Positions 26,358 to 33,137 of a DNA stretch of 33,137 nt are shown here, in pieces. The DNA lies in the NCBI RefSeq assembly GCF_004348335.1, contig NZ_SMJW01000073.1, positions 1 through 33,137 of the forward strand, given 5' to 3'. The notes beneath the pieces were generated by a model. It saw only the letters and a list, made by a program, of their open reading frames with translations, had not been told where the DNA came from and made no database searches. The translations under genes were made by a program, and so were the position numbers. Origin of the DNA: Actinomadura bangladeshensis. Its GTDB lineage: Bacteria > Actinomycetota > Actinomycetes > Streptosporangiales > Streptosporangiaceae. Every line of letters starts with the position of its first letter. The first letter of the stretch is position 1.

Positions 26358-27422
26358 TCAGGACTCGAAACCGAGCGGCATGTACGTGTCGACGTTGTCC
26401 TTGGTGACCGTCTCGGACGCCAGCGTGACCGACTGCGGGACCTGCAGCTCCACCAGGTCGGTCATGCCCTTGCCCTGCGCGATCAGCCGCCCCAGCTTGA
26501 TCGCGGACGCGGCCATCGTCGGCGGGTAGGTGACGGTCGCCTCCAGTACGCCGCCGCCGGACTTGATATCCCGCATCGCGTTGGCGGACCCGGCGCCGCC
26601 GACCATGAAGAACTCCTTGCGGCCGGACTGCTTGATCGCGGCGAGCACGCCGACGCCCTGGTCGTCGTCGTGGTTCCACATCGCGTCGATCTTCTTGTGC
26701 GCCTGGAGGAGGTTCGTGGCGACCTGGTTGCCGGACTCGACGGTGAACTTCGCGTCCTGCTTCGCGGTGACGGAGAAGCCGTAGGACTTCAGCGCGTCGG
26801 CGAAGCCCTTGCTGCGGTCCTGCGTGAGCGGCAGCGTCGCGATGCCCTGGATCTCCACGATCACCGGGTCGGAGACGCCCTTGTCCTTCAGCTTCTTGCC
26901 GATGTAGTGGCCGGCGGAGACGCCCATGCCGTAGTTGTCGCCGCCGATCCACGTCCGGTACGACAGCTTGTCGGGGAAGACGCGGTCGAGGTTGACGACC
27001 GGGATGCCGGCGTCCATCGCCTTGCGGGCCACCTGGTTCAGCTGCTCGCCGTCGTTCGGCAGGATCACCAGGACGTCCACCTTCGCCCGGATGAGGGTCT
27101 CGACGGCGGAGATCTGCTGGTTGATGTCGTTGGTCGGCTCGACCGGCTTGAACGTGACGTCCTTGTACTTCTTGGCCTGCGCCTCGGCGTTCTTCGCGAT
27201 CGCCGCGATCCAGCCGTGGTCGGCGGCCGGCGCGGAGAACCCGACGGTGACCTGCTTGCCCGGCTTGTCGTTGTCGCCGGCGAGCGCGCCGGTCTGCGCC
27301 GCGGGCGCCGGGTCGTCCTTCTCGCTGTTGCTGGTGCAGGCGGCGGCGAGGCTGCCGGCCGCGACGACGGCGCCGCCGAACAGGACGCCTCTGCGGCTGG
27401 GACGAGGGCTCTGATCACGCAT
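26358..27422 (-). CDS. sugar ABC transporter substrate-binding lipoprotein (RbsB-like)
   Basis: A 354-aa periplasmic-binding-protein-like lipoprotein. The signal has a twin-arginine (SRRGVLFGG) and a lipobox LAAAC with lipidated Cys29, so it may use Tat export and be anchored outside the membrane. The Peripla_BP_4 core starts VTVGFSAPAADHGW, with ILPNDGEQLN and WNHDDDQGVGVLAAI typical of ribose-type binders. It works with the permease and ATPase encoded upstream. ATG 27422 follows AGGAGC. The ligand cannot be read from the sequence. Confidence 0.9.
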   Translation of the reverse strand: MRDQSPRPSRRGVLFGGAVVAAGSLAAACTSNSEKDDPAPAAQTGALAGDNDKPGKQVTVGFSAPAADHGWIAAIAKNAEAQAKKYKDVTFKPVEPTNDINQQISAVETLIRAKVDVLVILPNDGEQLNQVARKAMDAGIPVVNLDRVFPDKLSYRTWIGGDNYGMGVSAGHYIGKKLKDKGVSDPVIVEIQGIATLPLTQDRSKGFADALKSYGFSVTAKQDAKFTVESGNQVATNLLQAHKKIDAMWNHDDDQGVGVLAAIKQSGRKEFFMVGGAGSANAMRDIKSGGGVLEATVTYPPTMAASAIKLGRLIAQGKGMTDLVELQVPQSVTLASETVTKDNVDTYMPLGFES

Positions 27423-27455
27423 GACGTGCTCCTGATGAAGGGATGGGGCGTCCCC

Positions 27456-27484
27456 CGCCGCGCGCGTCCCCGCTGCGCGCGGCG
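27456..27484 (-). terminator. hairpin between permease and binding-protein genes
   Basis: CGCCGCGCGC (27456-27465) pairs perfectly with GCGCGCGGCG (27475-27484) around 9 nt, in the 87-bp gap after the permease stop. Like the stem at 26307 it may adjust relative expression; there is no U-tract. Confidence 0.5.
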
Positions 27485-27509
27485 CTGGACATGGGGGGTG
27501 GTGGACGGG

Positions 27510-28577
27510 TCAGGTGGGCGAGCGGAGCCCGCGGCGCTGCAGCAGCACGGCGATGCCGATGATCACGCCCTTGGCGATGAGCTGGTCGCTGGTCTGCAGG
27601 CCGTTCAGGATGAACAGGTTGGTGATGACGGTGAAGATCAGCACGCCGAGGATCGACCCGACGACGGTGCCGCGCCCTCCGGTGAGCAGCGTCCCGCCGA
27701 TGATGACGGCGGCGATCGCGTCCAGTTCGTACAGGTCTCCATGGGTGCTGGAGCCGGTGGTGGTGCGCGCCATGATGATGAGCGCGGCGATGCCGCAGCA
27801 GAACCCGGACAGCGCGTACAGCAGCAGGGTGTGCCGGCGGACGTCGATGCCGGCGAGCCGCGCCGCCTCCGGGTTGCCGCCGACCGCGAACGTCCGGCGG
27901 CCGAACGTGGTGCGGTTGAGCAGCACCCAACCGGCGACCGCGACCGCCGCGAAGATGTAGACGACGAGCGGGATCCCGAGCACCTTGGTGGTGGACAGCG
28001 AGACGATCGCGTCGTTCTCCGGGCGGACGAGCTGGGTCTTGCGGTCCGACATCCGCTGCGCGAGGCCCCGCGCGGCGACGAGCATCGCGAGCGTCGCGAT
28101 GAACGGGACCATCCGCCCGTAGGAGATCAGCAGCCCGGTCACGACGCCCGTGCCCGTCCCGACGAGGATCGCGCAGAGCGCCATCACGCCCGGCCCGTAG
28201 GACTGCGTCGCGACCGTCGTCGCCCACACCGAGGCGAGGGCCATGACCGATCCGACGGACAGGTCGATCCCGCCGCCGATGATCACGAAGGTCTGGCCGA
28301 CGGTGATCACGCCGATGGTGGCGGCGAGCGCGAGGATGCCGATGATGTTCCCGGACGTGGCGAAGTTGTCCGGCTCGGTCACCAGGCCGACGACCGCGAG
28401 CAGGACCAGCGCGGCGACCAGGCCGAGGTGGTGGACCTCGCGCTTGCCCGCGGCGCCGCCCCGCACGAACGGCAGCCGGGGCCCGCCGGTTCCGGCCGCC
28501 TTCTTCGCCGGCGGCCCCGACTCGCCCTCCCGGGGGGTCTGGGGGGTCGGCCCCTCAGAATGACGCGTCTCGGTCAC
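27510..28577 (-). CDS. sugar ABC transporter permease (RbsC-like)
   Basis: A 355-aa BPD_transp_2-family permease. The N-terminal 45 residues are a Pro/Gly-rich cytoplasmic tail; after it come many hydrophobic segments, starting LGLVAALVLLAVVGLV. GGGIDLSVGSVMALASVWA is the family signature, with ALSGFCCGIAALIIMART and GGTLLTGGRGTVVGSILGVL later. It forms the membrane channel for sugar uptake. GTG 28577 overlaps the ATPase stop as GTGA, so translation is coupled. Confidence 0.9.
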   Translation of the reverse strand: MTETRHSEGPTPQTPREGESGPPAKKAAGTGGPRLPFVRGGAAGKREVHHLGLVAALVLLAVVGLVTEPDNFATSGNIIGILALAATIGVITVGQTFVIIGGGIDLSVGSVMALASVWATTVATQSYGPGVMALCAILVGTGTGVVTGLLISYGRMVPFIATLAMLVAARGLAQRMSDRKTQLVRPENDAIVSLSTTKVLGIPLVVYIFAAVAVAGWVLLNRTTFGRRTFAVGGNPEAARLAGIDVRRHTLLLYALSGFCCGIAALIIMARTTTGSSTHGDLYELDAIAAVIIGGTLLTGGRGTVVGSILGVLIFTVITNLFILNGLQTSDQLIAKGVIIGIAVLLQRRGLRSPT

Positions 28578-30082
28578 AGGGCACTCCCTTCCATGATCAT
28601 GTTCAGCACGGTGCCCTCGTCGAGGTCGCGGGCGTCGCCGGTGTGCACGACCCGCCCCTCCCGGACGACGAGGACCCGGTCGGCGAGCCCCAGCACCTCG
28701 GGGACCTCGCTGGACACCAGCAGCACCCCGATCCCGCGCCCGGCCAGCTCCCGGATCACCGCGTACAGCTCGGCGCGGGCGCCGACGTCCACGCCGCGGG
28801 TCGGCTCGTCCAGGATCAGCAGCCGCAGGTTCTCCGCGTCGAGCAGCCAGCGGGCGAGGACGACCTTCTGCTGGTTGCCGCCCGACAGCGTCACGACGGG
28901 GCGCGACGGGTCGGGCGGCCGGATGTCGAGCGCCTCGATCTGGCGGCGCACGTCCGCCACCTCGCGGCGCCGGTCGAGCCAGCCGAGCCGGGCGTAGCGG
29001 GACAGCCCGGCGACGGTGACGTTCCCGGCGACGCTCTCGTTCAGCAGCAGCGCCTGGCTCTTGCGCTCCTCCGGCGCCATGCCCATGCCGCGCCGCACCG
29101 CCGCGCCGGTGTCGCCGGGCCGGACGGGACGGCCGTCCACGAGCACCCGGCCCCGCGCCGCCCGCCGGGCGCCGTAGATCGTCTCCAGGATCTCCGAGCG
29201 GCCGGACCCGACGAGCCCGGCCAGCCCGACGATCTCGCCGGCGCCGACGGTGAGCGACACGTCCTCGAACGCGCCCGGCAGCGCCAGCCCCTCGACCCGC
29301 AGCACCTCGGCGCGGTCGCCGGCCGCCTCCGGCCGCTCGGGGAACACGTACTCGACGTCCCGGCCGGTCATCAGCGACACGATCTGGTCGGTGGAGGTGG
29401 TCTTGGCCGGGAGCCCGACCGCGACGGTCCGGCCGTCCTTCAGGACGGTCACCCGGTCGCCGATCTCGCGGATCTCCTCCAGCCGGTGCGAGATGTAGAC
29501 GACGGCGACGCCGGCGGCGGTCAGCTCCCGGATGATGCGGAACAGGTTGCCGACCTCGTCGTGCGCGAGCGCCGCGGACGGCTCGTCCATCACGATCAGC
29601 CGGGCGTCGTGCGAGAGGGCGCGGGCCATGCTGACGACCTGCTTGCCCGCCGCCGGCAGCCGCCCGACCTCGCGGCGCGGCGGGATCTCGCCGTGCCCGA
29701 GCCGGCCGAGCAGCTCGCGCGCGGCGCGCTCGGCGTCCCCGCGCCGGGTGAACCCGAGGCGCGCCTTCTCGTGCCCGAGGAAGACGTTCTCGGCGACGGA
29801 CAGGCCGTCGACCAGGTCGAGCTCCTGGTAGATGGTCGCGATGCCGGCCCGCATCGCGGCGGTCGGCCCGGCGAGCCTGATCGGTTCCCCGGCGAAGACG
29901 ATCTCGCCCTCGTCGGGCTGGTGCGCGCCCGCGAGCACCTTGATGAGCGTGGACTTCCCGGCGCCGTTCTGCCCGAGCAGGCAGTGCACCTCGCCCGGAA
30001 GGACGTCGAGGTCGACGCCGTCCAGCGCGCGGACTCCGGGGAACTGTTTGACGATGCCGCGCATCCGCAGCAGCGGTTCCAT
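28574..30082 (-). CDS. sugar ABC transporter ATPase, two nucleotide-binding domains (RbsA-like)
   Basis: A 502-aa ATPase with two ABC modules. The first has Walker A GQNGAGKST, the signature variant LPAAGKQVVSMARAL and Walker B LIVMDEPSAAL. The second has a degenerate Walker A, GLVGSGRSE, the signature LSGGNQQKVVLARWL and LLILDEPTRGVDVGA. One intact and one degenerate Walker A is normal for RbsA/MglA-type proteins. It powers uptake with the RbsC-like permease. ATG 30082 follows GAGGAG. The ROK gene ends 13 bp upstream. Confidence 0.92.
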   Translation of the reverse strand: MEPLLRMRGIVKQFPGVRALDGVDLDVLPGEVHCLLGQNGAGKSTLIKVLAGAHQPDEGEIVFAGEPIRLAGPTAAMRAGIATIYQELDLVDGLSVAENVFLGHEKARLGFTRRGDAERAARELLGRLGHGEIPPRREVGRLPAAGKQVVSMARALSHDARLIVMDEPSAALAHDEVGNLFRIIRELTAAGVAVVYISHRLEEIREIGDRVTVLKDGRTVAVGLPAKTTSTDQIVSLMTGRDVEYVFPERPEAAGDRAEVLRVEGLALPGAFEDVSLTVGAGEIVGLAGLVGSGRSEILETIYGARRAARGRVLVDGRPVRPGDTGAAVRRGMGMAPEERKSQALLLNESVAGNVTVAGLSRYARLGWLDRRREVADVRRQIEALDIRPPDPSRPVVTLSGGNQQKVVLARWLLDAENLRLLILDEPTRGVDVGARAELYAVIRELAGRGIGVLLVSSEVPEVLGLADRVLVVREGRVVHTGDARDLDEGTVLNMIMEGSAL

Positions 30083-30095
30083 CTGTGCGGCCTCC

Positions 30096-31283
30096 TCAGG
30101 ACGCGGAGAAGACGTGGTCGCTGATGAGCCGGGCGCCGCCGACCACGCCGGCGGCGCCGGCGAGTTCGGACAGCACGATCGGGAGGTTGCCGGTCGCGAG
30201 CGGCGCGGACCGGCGGTAGACGACGCTGCGGATCTCGGCGAGCAGCGTGTGCCCGAGGCCCGCGACGCCGCCCGCGATGATGACGAGCCCGGGGTTGAAG
30301 AAGCTGACCAGCCCGGCGAGCACCTGCCCGACGTGCCGGCCGCCCTCCCGGATGATCCGCACCGCGGCCGGGTCGCCCGCGGCGGCCGCCTCGCCGACGT
30401 GCTCGGCGGACAGCTCCCCGTGGGTCTCCAGCAGCGCGGCGAGCACCGGCGACTCCCCCGAGCGGGCCGCCGCCTCGGCGTCCCGGGCGAGGGCGGCGCC
30501 GCCGAAGAACGCCTCCAGGCACCCGGCGTTGCCGCAGGCGCAGACCGGGCCGTCGTCGTCGACCCGGATGTGGCCGATGTCCCCGGCGCTGCCGGACACG
30601 CCGCGGTAGATGGCGCCGCCGACCACGATCCCGCAGCCGATGCCGGTGCCGATCTTCACGAGCAGGTAGTCCTCGACCGACCGGGCGAGCCCCGCGTGCA
30701 GCTCGCCGAGCGCCATGAGGTTCACGTCGTTGTCGACCAGCACCGGGCAGCCGAGCTCCTGGCCGATCGCGTCCCGCACCGGGAAGCGGTCCCAGCCGGG
30801 CATGATCGGCGGGACGACCGGCATGCCGTCCCGGAAGCTGACCGGCCCCGGTACCCCGATGCCGGTGCCGTGCACCTGCGGGATGAGCCCCTCGTCGCGC
30901 AGCTTGCCGAGCAGGTCGAGCGCCCGCTCCAGCACCACGGTCGCGCCCTGCCGGACGTCGCACTGCTCGCTGACGTGGCCGAGCACCTCCAGCGTCCCGT
31001 CGGTCACCGCGACGTCGATCGAGGTGGCGCCGATGTCGAACGCGACGAACCGCAGGCTCGGCGACAGCCGGACGATCCCGGACCGCCGCCCGCCCCGCGA
31101 CGCGGCGAGCCCCGCGCCCTCGACGAGGCCCAGCTCGACGAGCCGGTCCAGCTCGACCGCGAGCTTCGACCGGGACAGCTTGACGACGTCGCCGAGTTCG
31201 GCCCGCGACCGCGGCCCCTCGTCCCGCAGCAGCCGCAGCAACCGTGCCTGATGCACGTTCTGCGGACGAGCCGACATGCGCAT
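30096..31283 (-). CDS. ROK-family transcriptional regulator
   Basis: A 395-aa regulator from ATG 31283. An N-terminal winged HTH (ARLLRLLRDEGPRSRAELGD, then LSRSKLAVELDRLVELGLV, about 14-60) is joined to a ROK sugar-kinase-like domain (about 80-390). The domain has DIGATSIDVAVTD as phosphate loop, the sugar-site motif GHIRVDDDGPVCACGNAGC with the Zn-binding C-x-C-G-x2-G-C, and LVDNDVN. It probably represses this operon and responds to the imported sugar or its phosphate. AGAGGA lies seven bases upstream of the ATG. It is the first gene of the leftward operon, so it also controls itself. Confidence 0.9.
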   Translation of the reverse strand: MRMSARPQNVHQARLLRLLRDEGPRSRAELGDVVKLSRSKLAVELDRLVELGLVEGAGLAASRGGRRSGIVRLSPSLRFVAFDIGATSIDVAVTDGTLEVLGHVSEQCDVRQGATVVLERALDLLGKLRDEGLIPQVHGTGIGVPGPVSFRDGMPVVPPIMPGWDRFPVRDAIGQELGCPVLVDNDVNLMALGELHAGLARSVEDYLLVKIGTGIGCGIVVGGAIYRGVSGSAGDIGHIRVDDDGPVCACGNAGCLEAFFGGAALARDAEAAARSGESPVLAALLETHGELSAEHVGEAAAAGDPAAVRIIREGGRHVGQVLAGLVSFFNPGLVIIAGGVAGLGHTLLAEIRSVVYRRSAPLATGNLPIVLSELAGAAGVVGGARLISDHVFSAS

Positions 31284-31331
31284 CACGCCGTCCTCTCGGG
31301 ATCGGTCCGGGCCCCGGAGCCGCTGTGACTC

Positions 31332-31351
31332 CGGTCTCATGGCCGAGACCG
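31332..31351. promoter_or_regulatory. inverted repeat CGGTCTC-N6-GAGACCG upstream of the ROK gene
   Basis: Perfect 7-bp arms with a 6-bp spacer, 48 bp upstream of the ROK start. It is a good candidate operator for the ROK repressor or another regulator of the sugar operon. It resembles but does not equal the TGAGAC elements of the steroid cluster: arm order is reversed. The rest of 31352-31435 is AT-richer promoter-like DNA without a gene. Confidence 0.45.
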
Positions 31352-31435
31352 TAACCCGCTTTCGCCGCTTTGAGAAGACCTTTTCCCTAGATCATCCGAA
31401 CTTTCTCCACTCGGAGGACAAAGATGAAGATGCGC

Positions 31436-31480
31436 AACGGCCCGCACCCGCCGCGCGCGACGCGGCGGGTACGGGCCGTT
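31436..31480 (-). terminator. terminator of the conservon operon
   Basis: AACGGCCCG-C-ACCCGCCGCG (31436-31455) pairs with CGCGGCGGGT-A-CGGGCCGTT (31461-31480): 19 base pairs with one mismatch and a 5-nt loop, 13 bp after the CvnD stop on the leftward strand. Confidence 0.85.
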
Positions 31481-31493
31481 GGCGGCTCCGGTC

Positions 31494-32099
31494 CTAGTAG
31501 CTGACCGGCTGGCGGCCGCTCATGGTGCGCATGATGTGCTCCACCAGCGTGATCAGGACGCGCTTGGCGTCCTCGCGGTCGCGCACGTCGCAGTTGATGA
31601 CGGGCACGTCGGCGGGGAGGTCGAGGGCGTCGCGGACCTGGTCGGCGGAGTGCTGGCCGGCGCCGTCGAACTGGTTGACGCCGATGATGAACGGGACGCC
31701 GCGCCGTTCGAAGTAGTCGACCGAGGCGAAGCAGTCGGCCAGGCGCCGGGTGTCGACCAGGACCACGGCGCCGAGGGCGCCCTTGGCCAGTTCGTCCCAC
31801 ATGAACCAGAAGCGGTCCTGGCCGGGGGTGCCGAAGACGAACAGGACGAGGCCGTTGGGCAGCGTGATGCGGCCGAAGTCCATCGCCACGGTGGTCGTCG
31901 TCTTGTTCGCGACGGCGGTGGTGTCGTCGATCCCGATGCTCTTCTCGGTCAGCGCCTCCTCGGTGCGCAGCGGACGGATCTCGCTGACCGCGCTCACCAG
32001 GGTGGTCTTGCCGACGCCGAAACCACCGGCCACGAGGATCTTCACCGTCAGCGCGGACTCGCCCTGGTGGGCGGCCGCGTCAGAGCGCACGGATTCCAT
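31494..32099 (-). CDS. cvnD: CvnD-type small GTPase-like protein of a conservon
   Basis: A 201-aa P-loop protein of the ATP_bind_1/MglA-like group. Walker A is GGFGVGKTT (about 25-33), the switch region has MDFGRITLPNGLVLFVFGTPGQDRFW (shown in part: FGTPGQDR), and GVNQFDGAG replaces the usual NKxD guanine motif. It is the conserved last member of Streptomyces-type conservons, where it associates with the membrane through the sensor-like CvnA and acts as a switch in development or metabolism. It overlaps CvnC by 20 bp. A strong terminator follows, so no P450 belongs to this conservon. Confidence 0.9.
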   Translation of the reverse strand: MESVRSDAAAHQGESALTVKILVAGGFGVGKTTLVSAVSEIRPLRTEEALTEKSIGIDDTTAVANKTTTTVAMDFGRITLPNGLVLFVFGTPGQDRFWFMWDELAKGALGAVVLVDTRRLADCFASVDYFERRGVPFIIGVNQFDGAGQHSADQVRDALDLPADVPVINCDVRDREDAKRVLITLVEHIMRTMSGRQPVSY

Positions 32100-32469
32100 C
32101 GATCACTTCCTTGAGTACGCGCTCGCTGGGGAACTGCGCCACCGGCGCGGGGCGCCGGACCTGAATCAGCGAGTGGTCGAGCAGATCACCGAGCAGGACA
32201 CGGACCACCCCGAGGGGGAGTTCCAGATCCGACGCTATCTCGGCGACCGACAACGGGGTGCGGCAAAGCTCCAGGATCATGTCATGTTCCGGTTCCGGCG
32301 CCCAGGGCGCGGCGGGCAGCGCGTCCTCCGCGGGCTCCGGCGGGTCCGCGACGGCGATCAGCGCGACCAGGTCGAACTCGTCGCCGTCGTAGTGCGTCCG
32401 GCCTCCGGTCAGCGCGTACGGGCGGACCACGGGCCCCGCAGCGTCGTCGTACCAGGCCGTGCCGCCCAT
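32080..32469 (-). CDS. cvnC: CvnC-type DUF742 protein of a conservon
   Basis: A 129-aa DUF742 protein. GPVVRPYALTGGRTHYDGDEFDLVAL is the family start (here VRPYALTGGRT), and the C-terminal part (ILELCRTPLSVAEIASDLEL, then GVVRVLLGDLLDHSLIQV) is a winged-helix-like domain. In conservons it connects the roadblock protein and the GTPase. It starts 1 bp after the roadblock stop and overlaps the GTPase gene. Confidence 0.9.
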   Translation of the reverse strand: MGGTAWYDDAAGPVVRPYALTGGRTHYDGDEFDLVALIAVADPPEPAEDALPAAPWAPEPEHDMILELCRTPLSVAEIASDLELPLGVVRVLLGDLLDHSLIQVRRPAPVAQFPSERVLKEVIDGIRAL

Positions 32470-32470
32470 C

Positions 32471-32917
32471 TCACGCGCCGCCCGGTTCGGCCGCGGCCAT
32501 CCGCGGGTCGGCGGACAGGTGCTGCCCGACCCGGGTGACCAGCATCGCCATCTCGTAGGCGATGATCCCGAGGTCGGCGTCCGCGGCGGCCAGCACCGCC
32601 AGGCACGCGCCGCGCCCGGCGGCGGTGACGAACAGGAACGACGACTCCATCTCCACGATGGTCTGCCGGACGGGGCCGCCGCCGAACGACTCCCCGGCCC
32701 CGCGCGCGAGGCTCTGGAAGCTGGCGGCGACCGCGGCGAGGTGGTCGGACTCCTCTCCGGCGAGGCCCCGGGACGCGGCGATCTTCAGCCCGTCGCTGGA
32801 CAGCACCACCGCGTTCTGCACCGCGGCGACCCGCTGGACCAGGCTGTCGAGCAGCCAGTTCAGGTCGCCACCGGCTCCGCCCGGGACCTCCGCGCCGGAG
32901 TGCTGGGCATGTGTCAT
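32471..32917 (-). CDS. cvnB: CvnB-type roadblock/LC7 protein of a conservon
   Basis: A 148-aa roadblock/LC7 domain protein (LNWLLDSLVQRVAAVQNAVV, SDGLKIAASRGL, ESSFLFVTAAGRGACLAVLA). Such proteins act as GTPase regulators or scaffolds. ATG 32917 overlaps the stop of the upstream gene as ATGA, so it is co-translated with CvnA. Confidence 0.9.
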   Translation of the reverse strand: MTHAQHSGAEVPGGAGGDLNWLLDSLVQRVAAVQNAVVLSSDGLKIAASRGLAGEESDHLAAVAASFQSLARGAGESFGGGPVRQTIVEMESSFLFVTAAGRGACLAVLAAADADLGIIAYEMAMLVTRVGQHLSADPRMAAAEPGGA

Positions 32918-33137
32918 GGGGTGTCGTCCTCCTGGTCGCCTGGGTTCCGCGCGGCCTCCTCCGAGCCTGGTGCCCGTCCTTCGGCCGCCTCCTGCCTGCC
33001 ACGCTGCCAGCCGGCCTGCATGGCGGACAGCATCGATCGCATCGTCTCGGCCGTGCGCGTCGGGTCGCCGTCCACGCCCGCGCCCGCGCCCGCGTCCGTG
33101 GGAACGGTCCCGGGGGGCGGGGGCTCGTCCATGGGGA
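32914..33137 (-). CDS. cvnA: CvnA-type sensor protein, C-terminal end (runs off the window)
   Basis: Only the last 74 or so codons are visible; the frame is open to the window edge, so the ATG at 33132 is not a real start. The visible part is acidic and low-complexity, with TRTAETMRSMLSAMQAGWQR, which resembles the tail of CvnA nitrate-sensor/histidine-kinase-like proteins. The call rests mainly on position upstream of CvnB. Confidence 0.7.
   Translation of the reverse strand, partial: PMDEPPPPGTVPTDAGAGAGVDGDPTRTAETMRSMLSAMQAGWQRGRQEAAEGRAPGSEEAARNPGDQEDDTP

Noticed and set aside
25884-28997. 1037-codon rightward frame opposite the sugar operon
   Set aside because: Antisense shadow over dehydrogenase, binding-protein and permease genes that all have full family motifs.
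31339-31497. Rightward 52-codon frame in the ROK/conservon gap
   Set aside because: Many codons end in A or T (TTT, CTA, GAT, CAT, AAA), unlike genes here, and it runs through the terminator stem.

Overview
The window looks like the chromosome of a high-GC actinomycete, probably Actinomadura or another member of Thermomonosporaceae/Streptosporangiales. The signs are third codon positions that are nearly all G or C, a conservon (roadblock, DUF742, GTPase), an XRE/DUF397 cluster, a DUF1707 protein and a leftward SCO2583-type membrane protein. The genus is an inference. I see no tRNA, rRNA, CRISPR array, transposase or phage gene.

Region 1 (1-12.1 kb) is a steroid/lipid cluster. It holds a CYP125-type P450, a FadA5-type thiolase, an MBL-fold hydrolase, a small unknown protein, two more P450s, a GT4 glycosyltransferase, a SAM methyltransferase, an alpha/alpha-toroid (squalene-cyclase-fold) protein, a divergent class I methyltransferase and an FdxD-type 3Fe-4S ferredoxin. 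Four promoters carry sites matching the KstR consensus TnnAACnnGTTnnA (413, 1960, 5084, 11779). Three of them also carry a second palindrome of the form TGAGACT-N2-AGTCTCA (580, 5065, 11752). The P450-P450-GT-MT-toroid run is tightly packed and looks like one transcript. It suggests that steroid or isoprenoid oxidation is linked to glycosylation and methylation, and it is my main candidate for an undescribed pathway.

Region 2 (12.1-19.1 kb) holds a secreted endonuclease/exonuclease/phosphatase-fold protein with eroded catalytic motifs, a 61-aa membrane protein and a 26-aa Cys-rich peptide resembling a tiny metallothionein. It also holds a small HTH/Clp-N pair behind two copies of a GTCAG...CTGAC palindrome, a GNAT enzyme, a membrane-anchored 12-Asp-box propeller and a DUF1707 protein.

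Region 3 (19.2-24.1 kb) is accessory. It has a Uma2-type nuclease, two tandem-duplicated DUF397 genes translationally coupled to an XRE/DUF5753 regulator, and a divergent trio of overlapping small genes whose first and third members look like paralogues. A quinone-oxidoreductase-like MDR protein and a Cupin_5 protein follow. A 64-bp hairpin repeat occurs twice, at 10942 and 23256, each time directly after a rightward gene.

Region 4 (24.1-31.3 kb) is a leftward sugar uptake and catabolism operon: ROK regulator, RbsA-type ATPase, RbsC-type permease, lipoprotein binding protein, Gfo/Idh/MocA dehydrogenase and IolE-like isomerase. Hairpins flank the binding-protein gene. Region 5 (31.4 kb to the end) is the leftward conservon CvnA (partial), CvnB, CvnC and CvnD, closed by a strong terminator.
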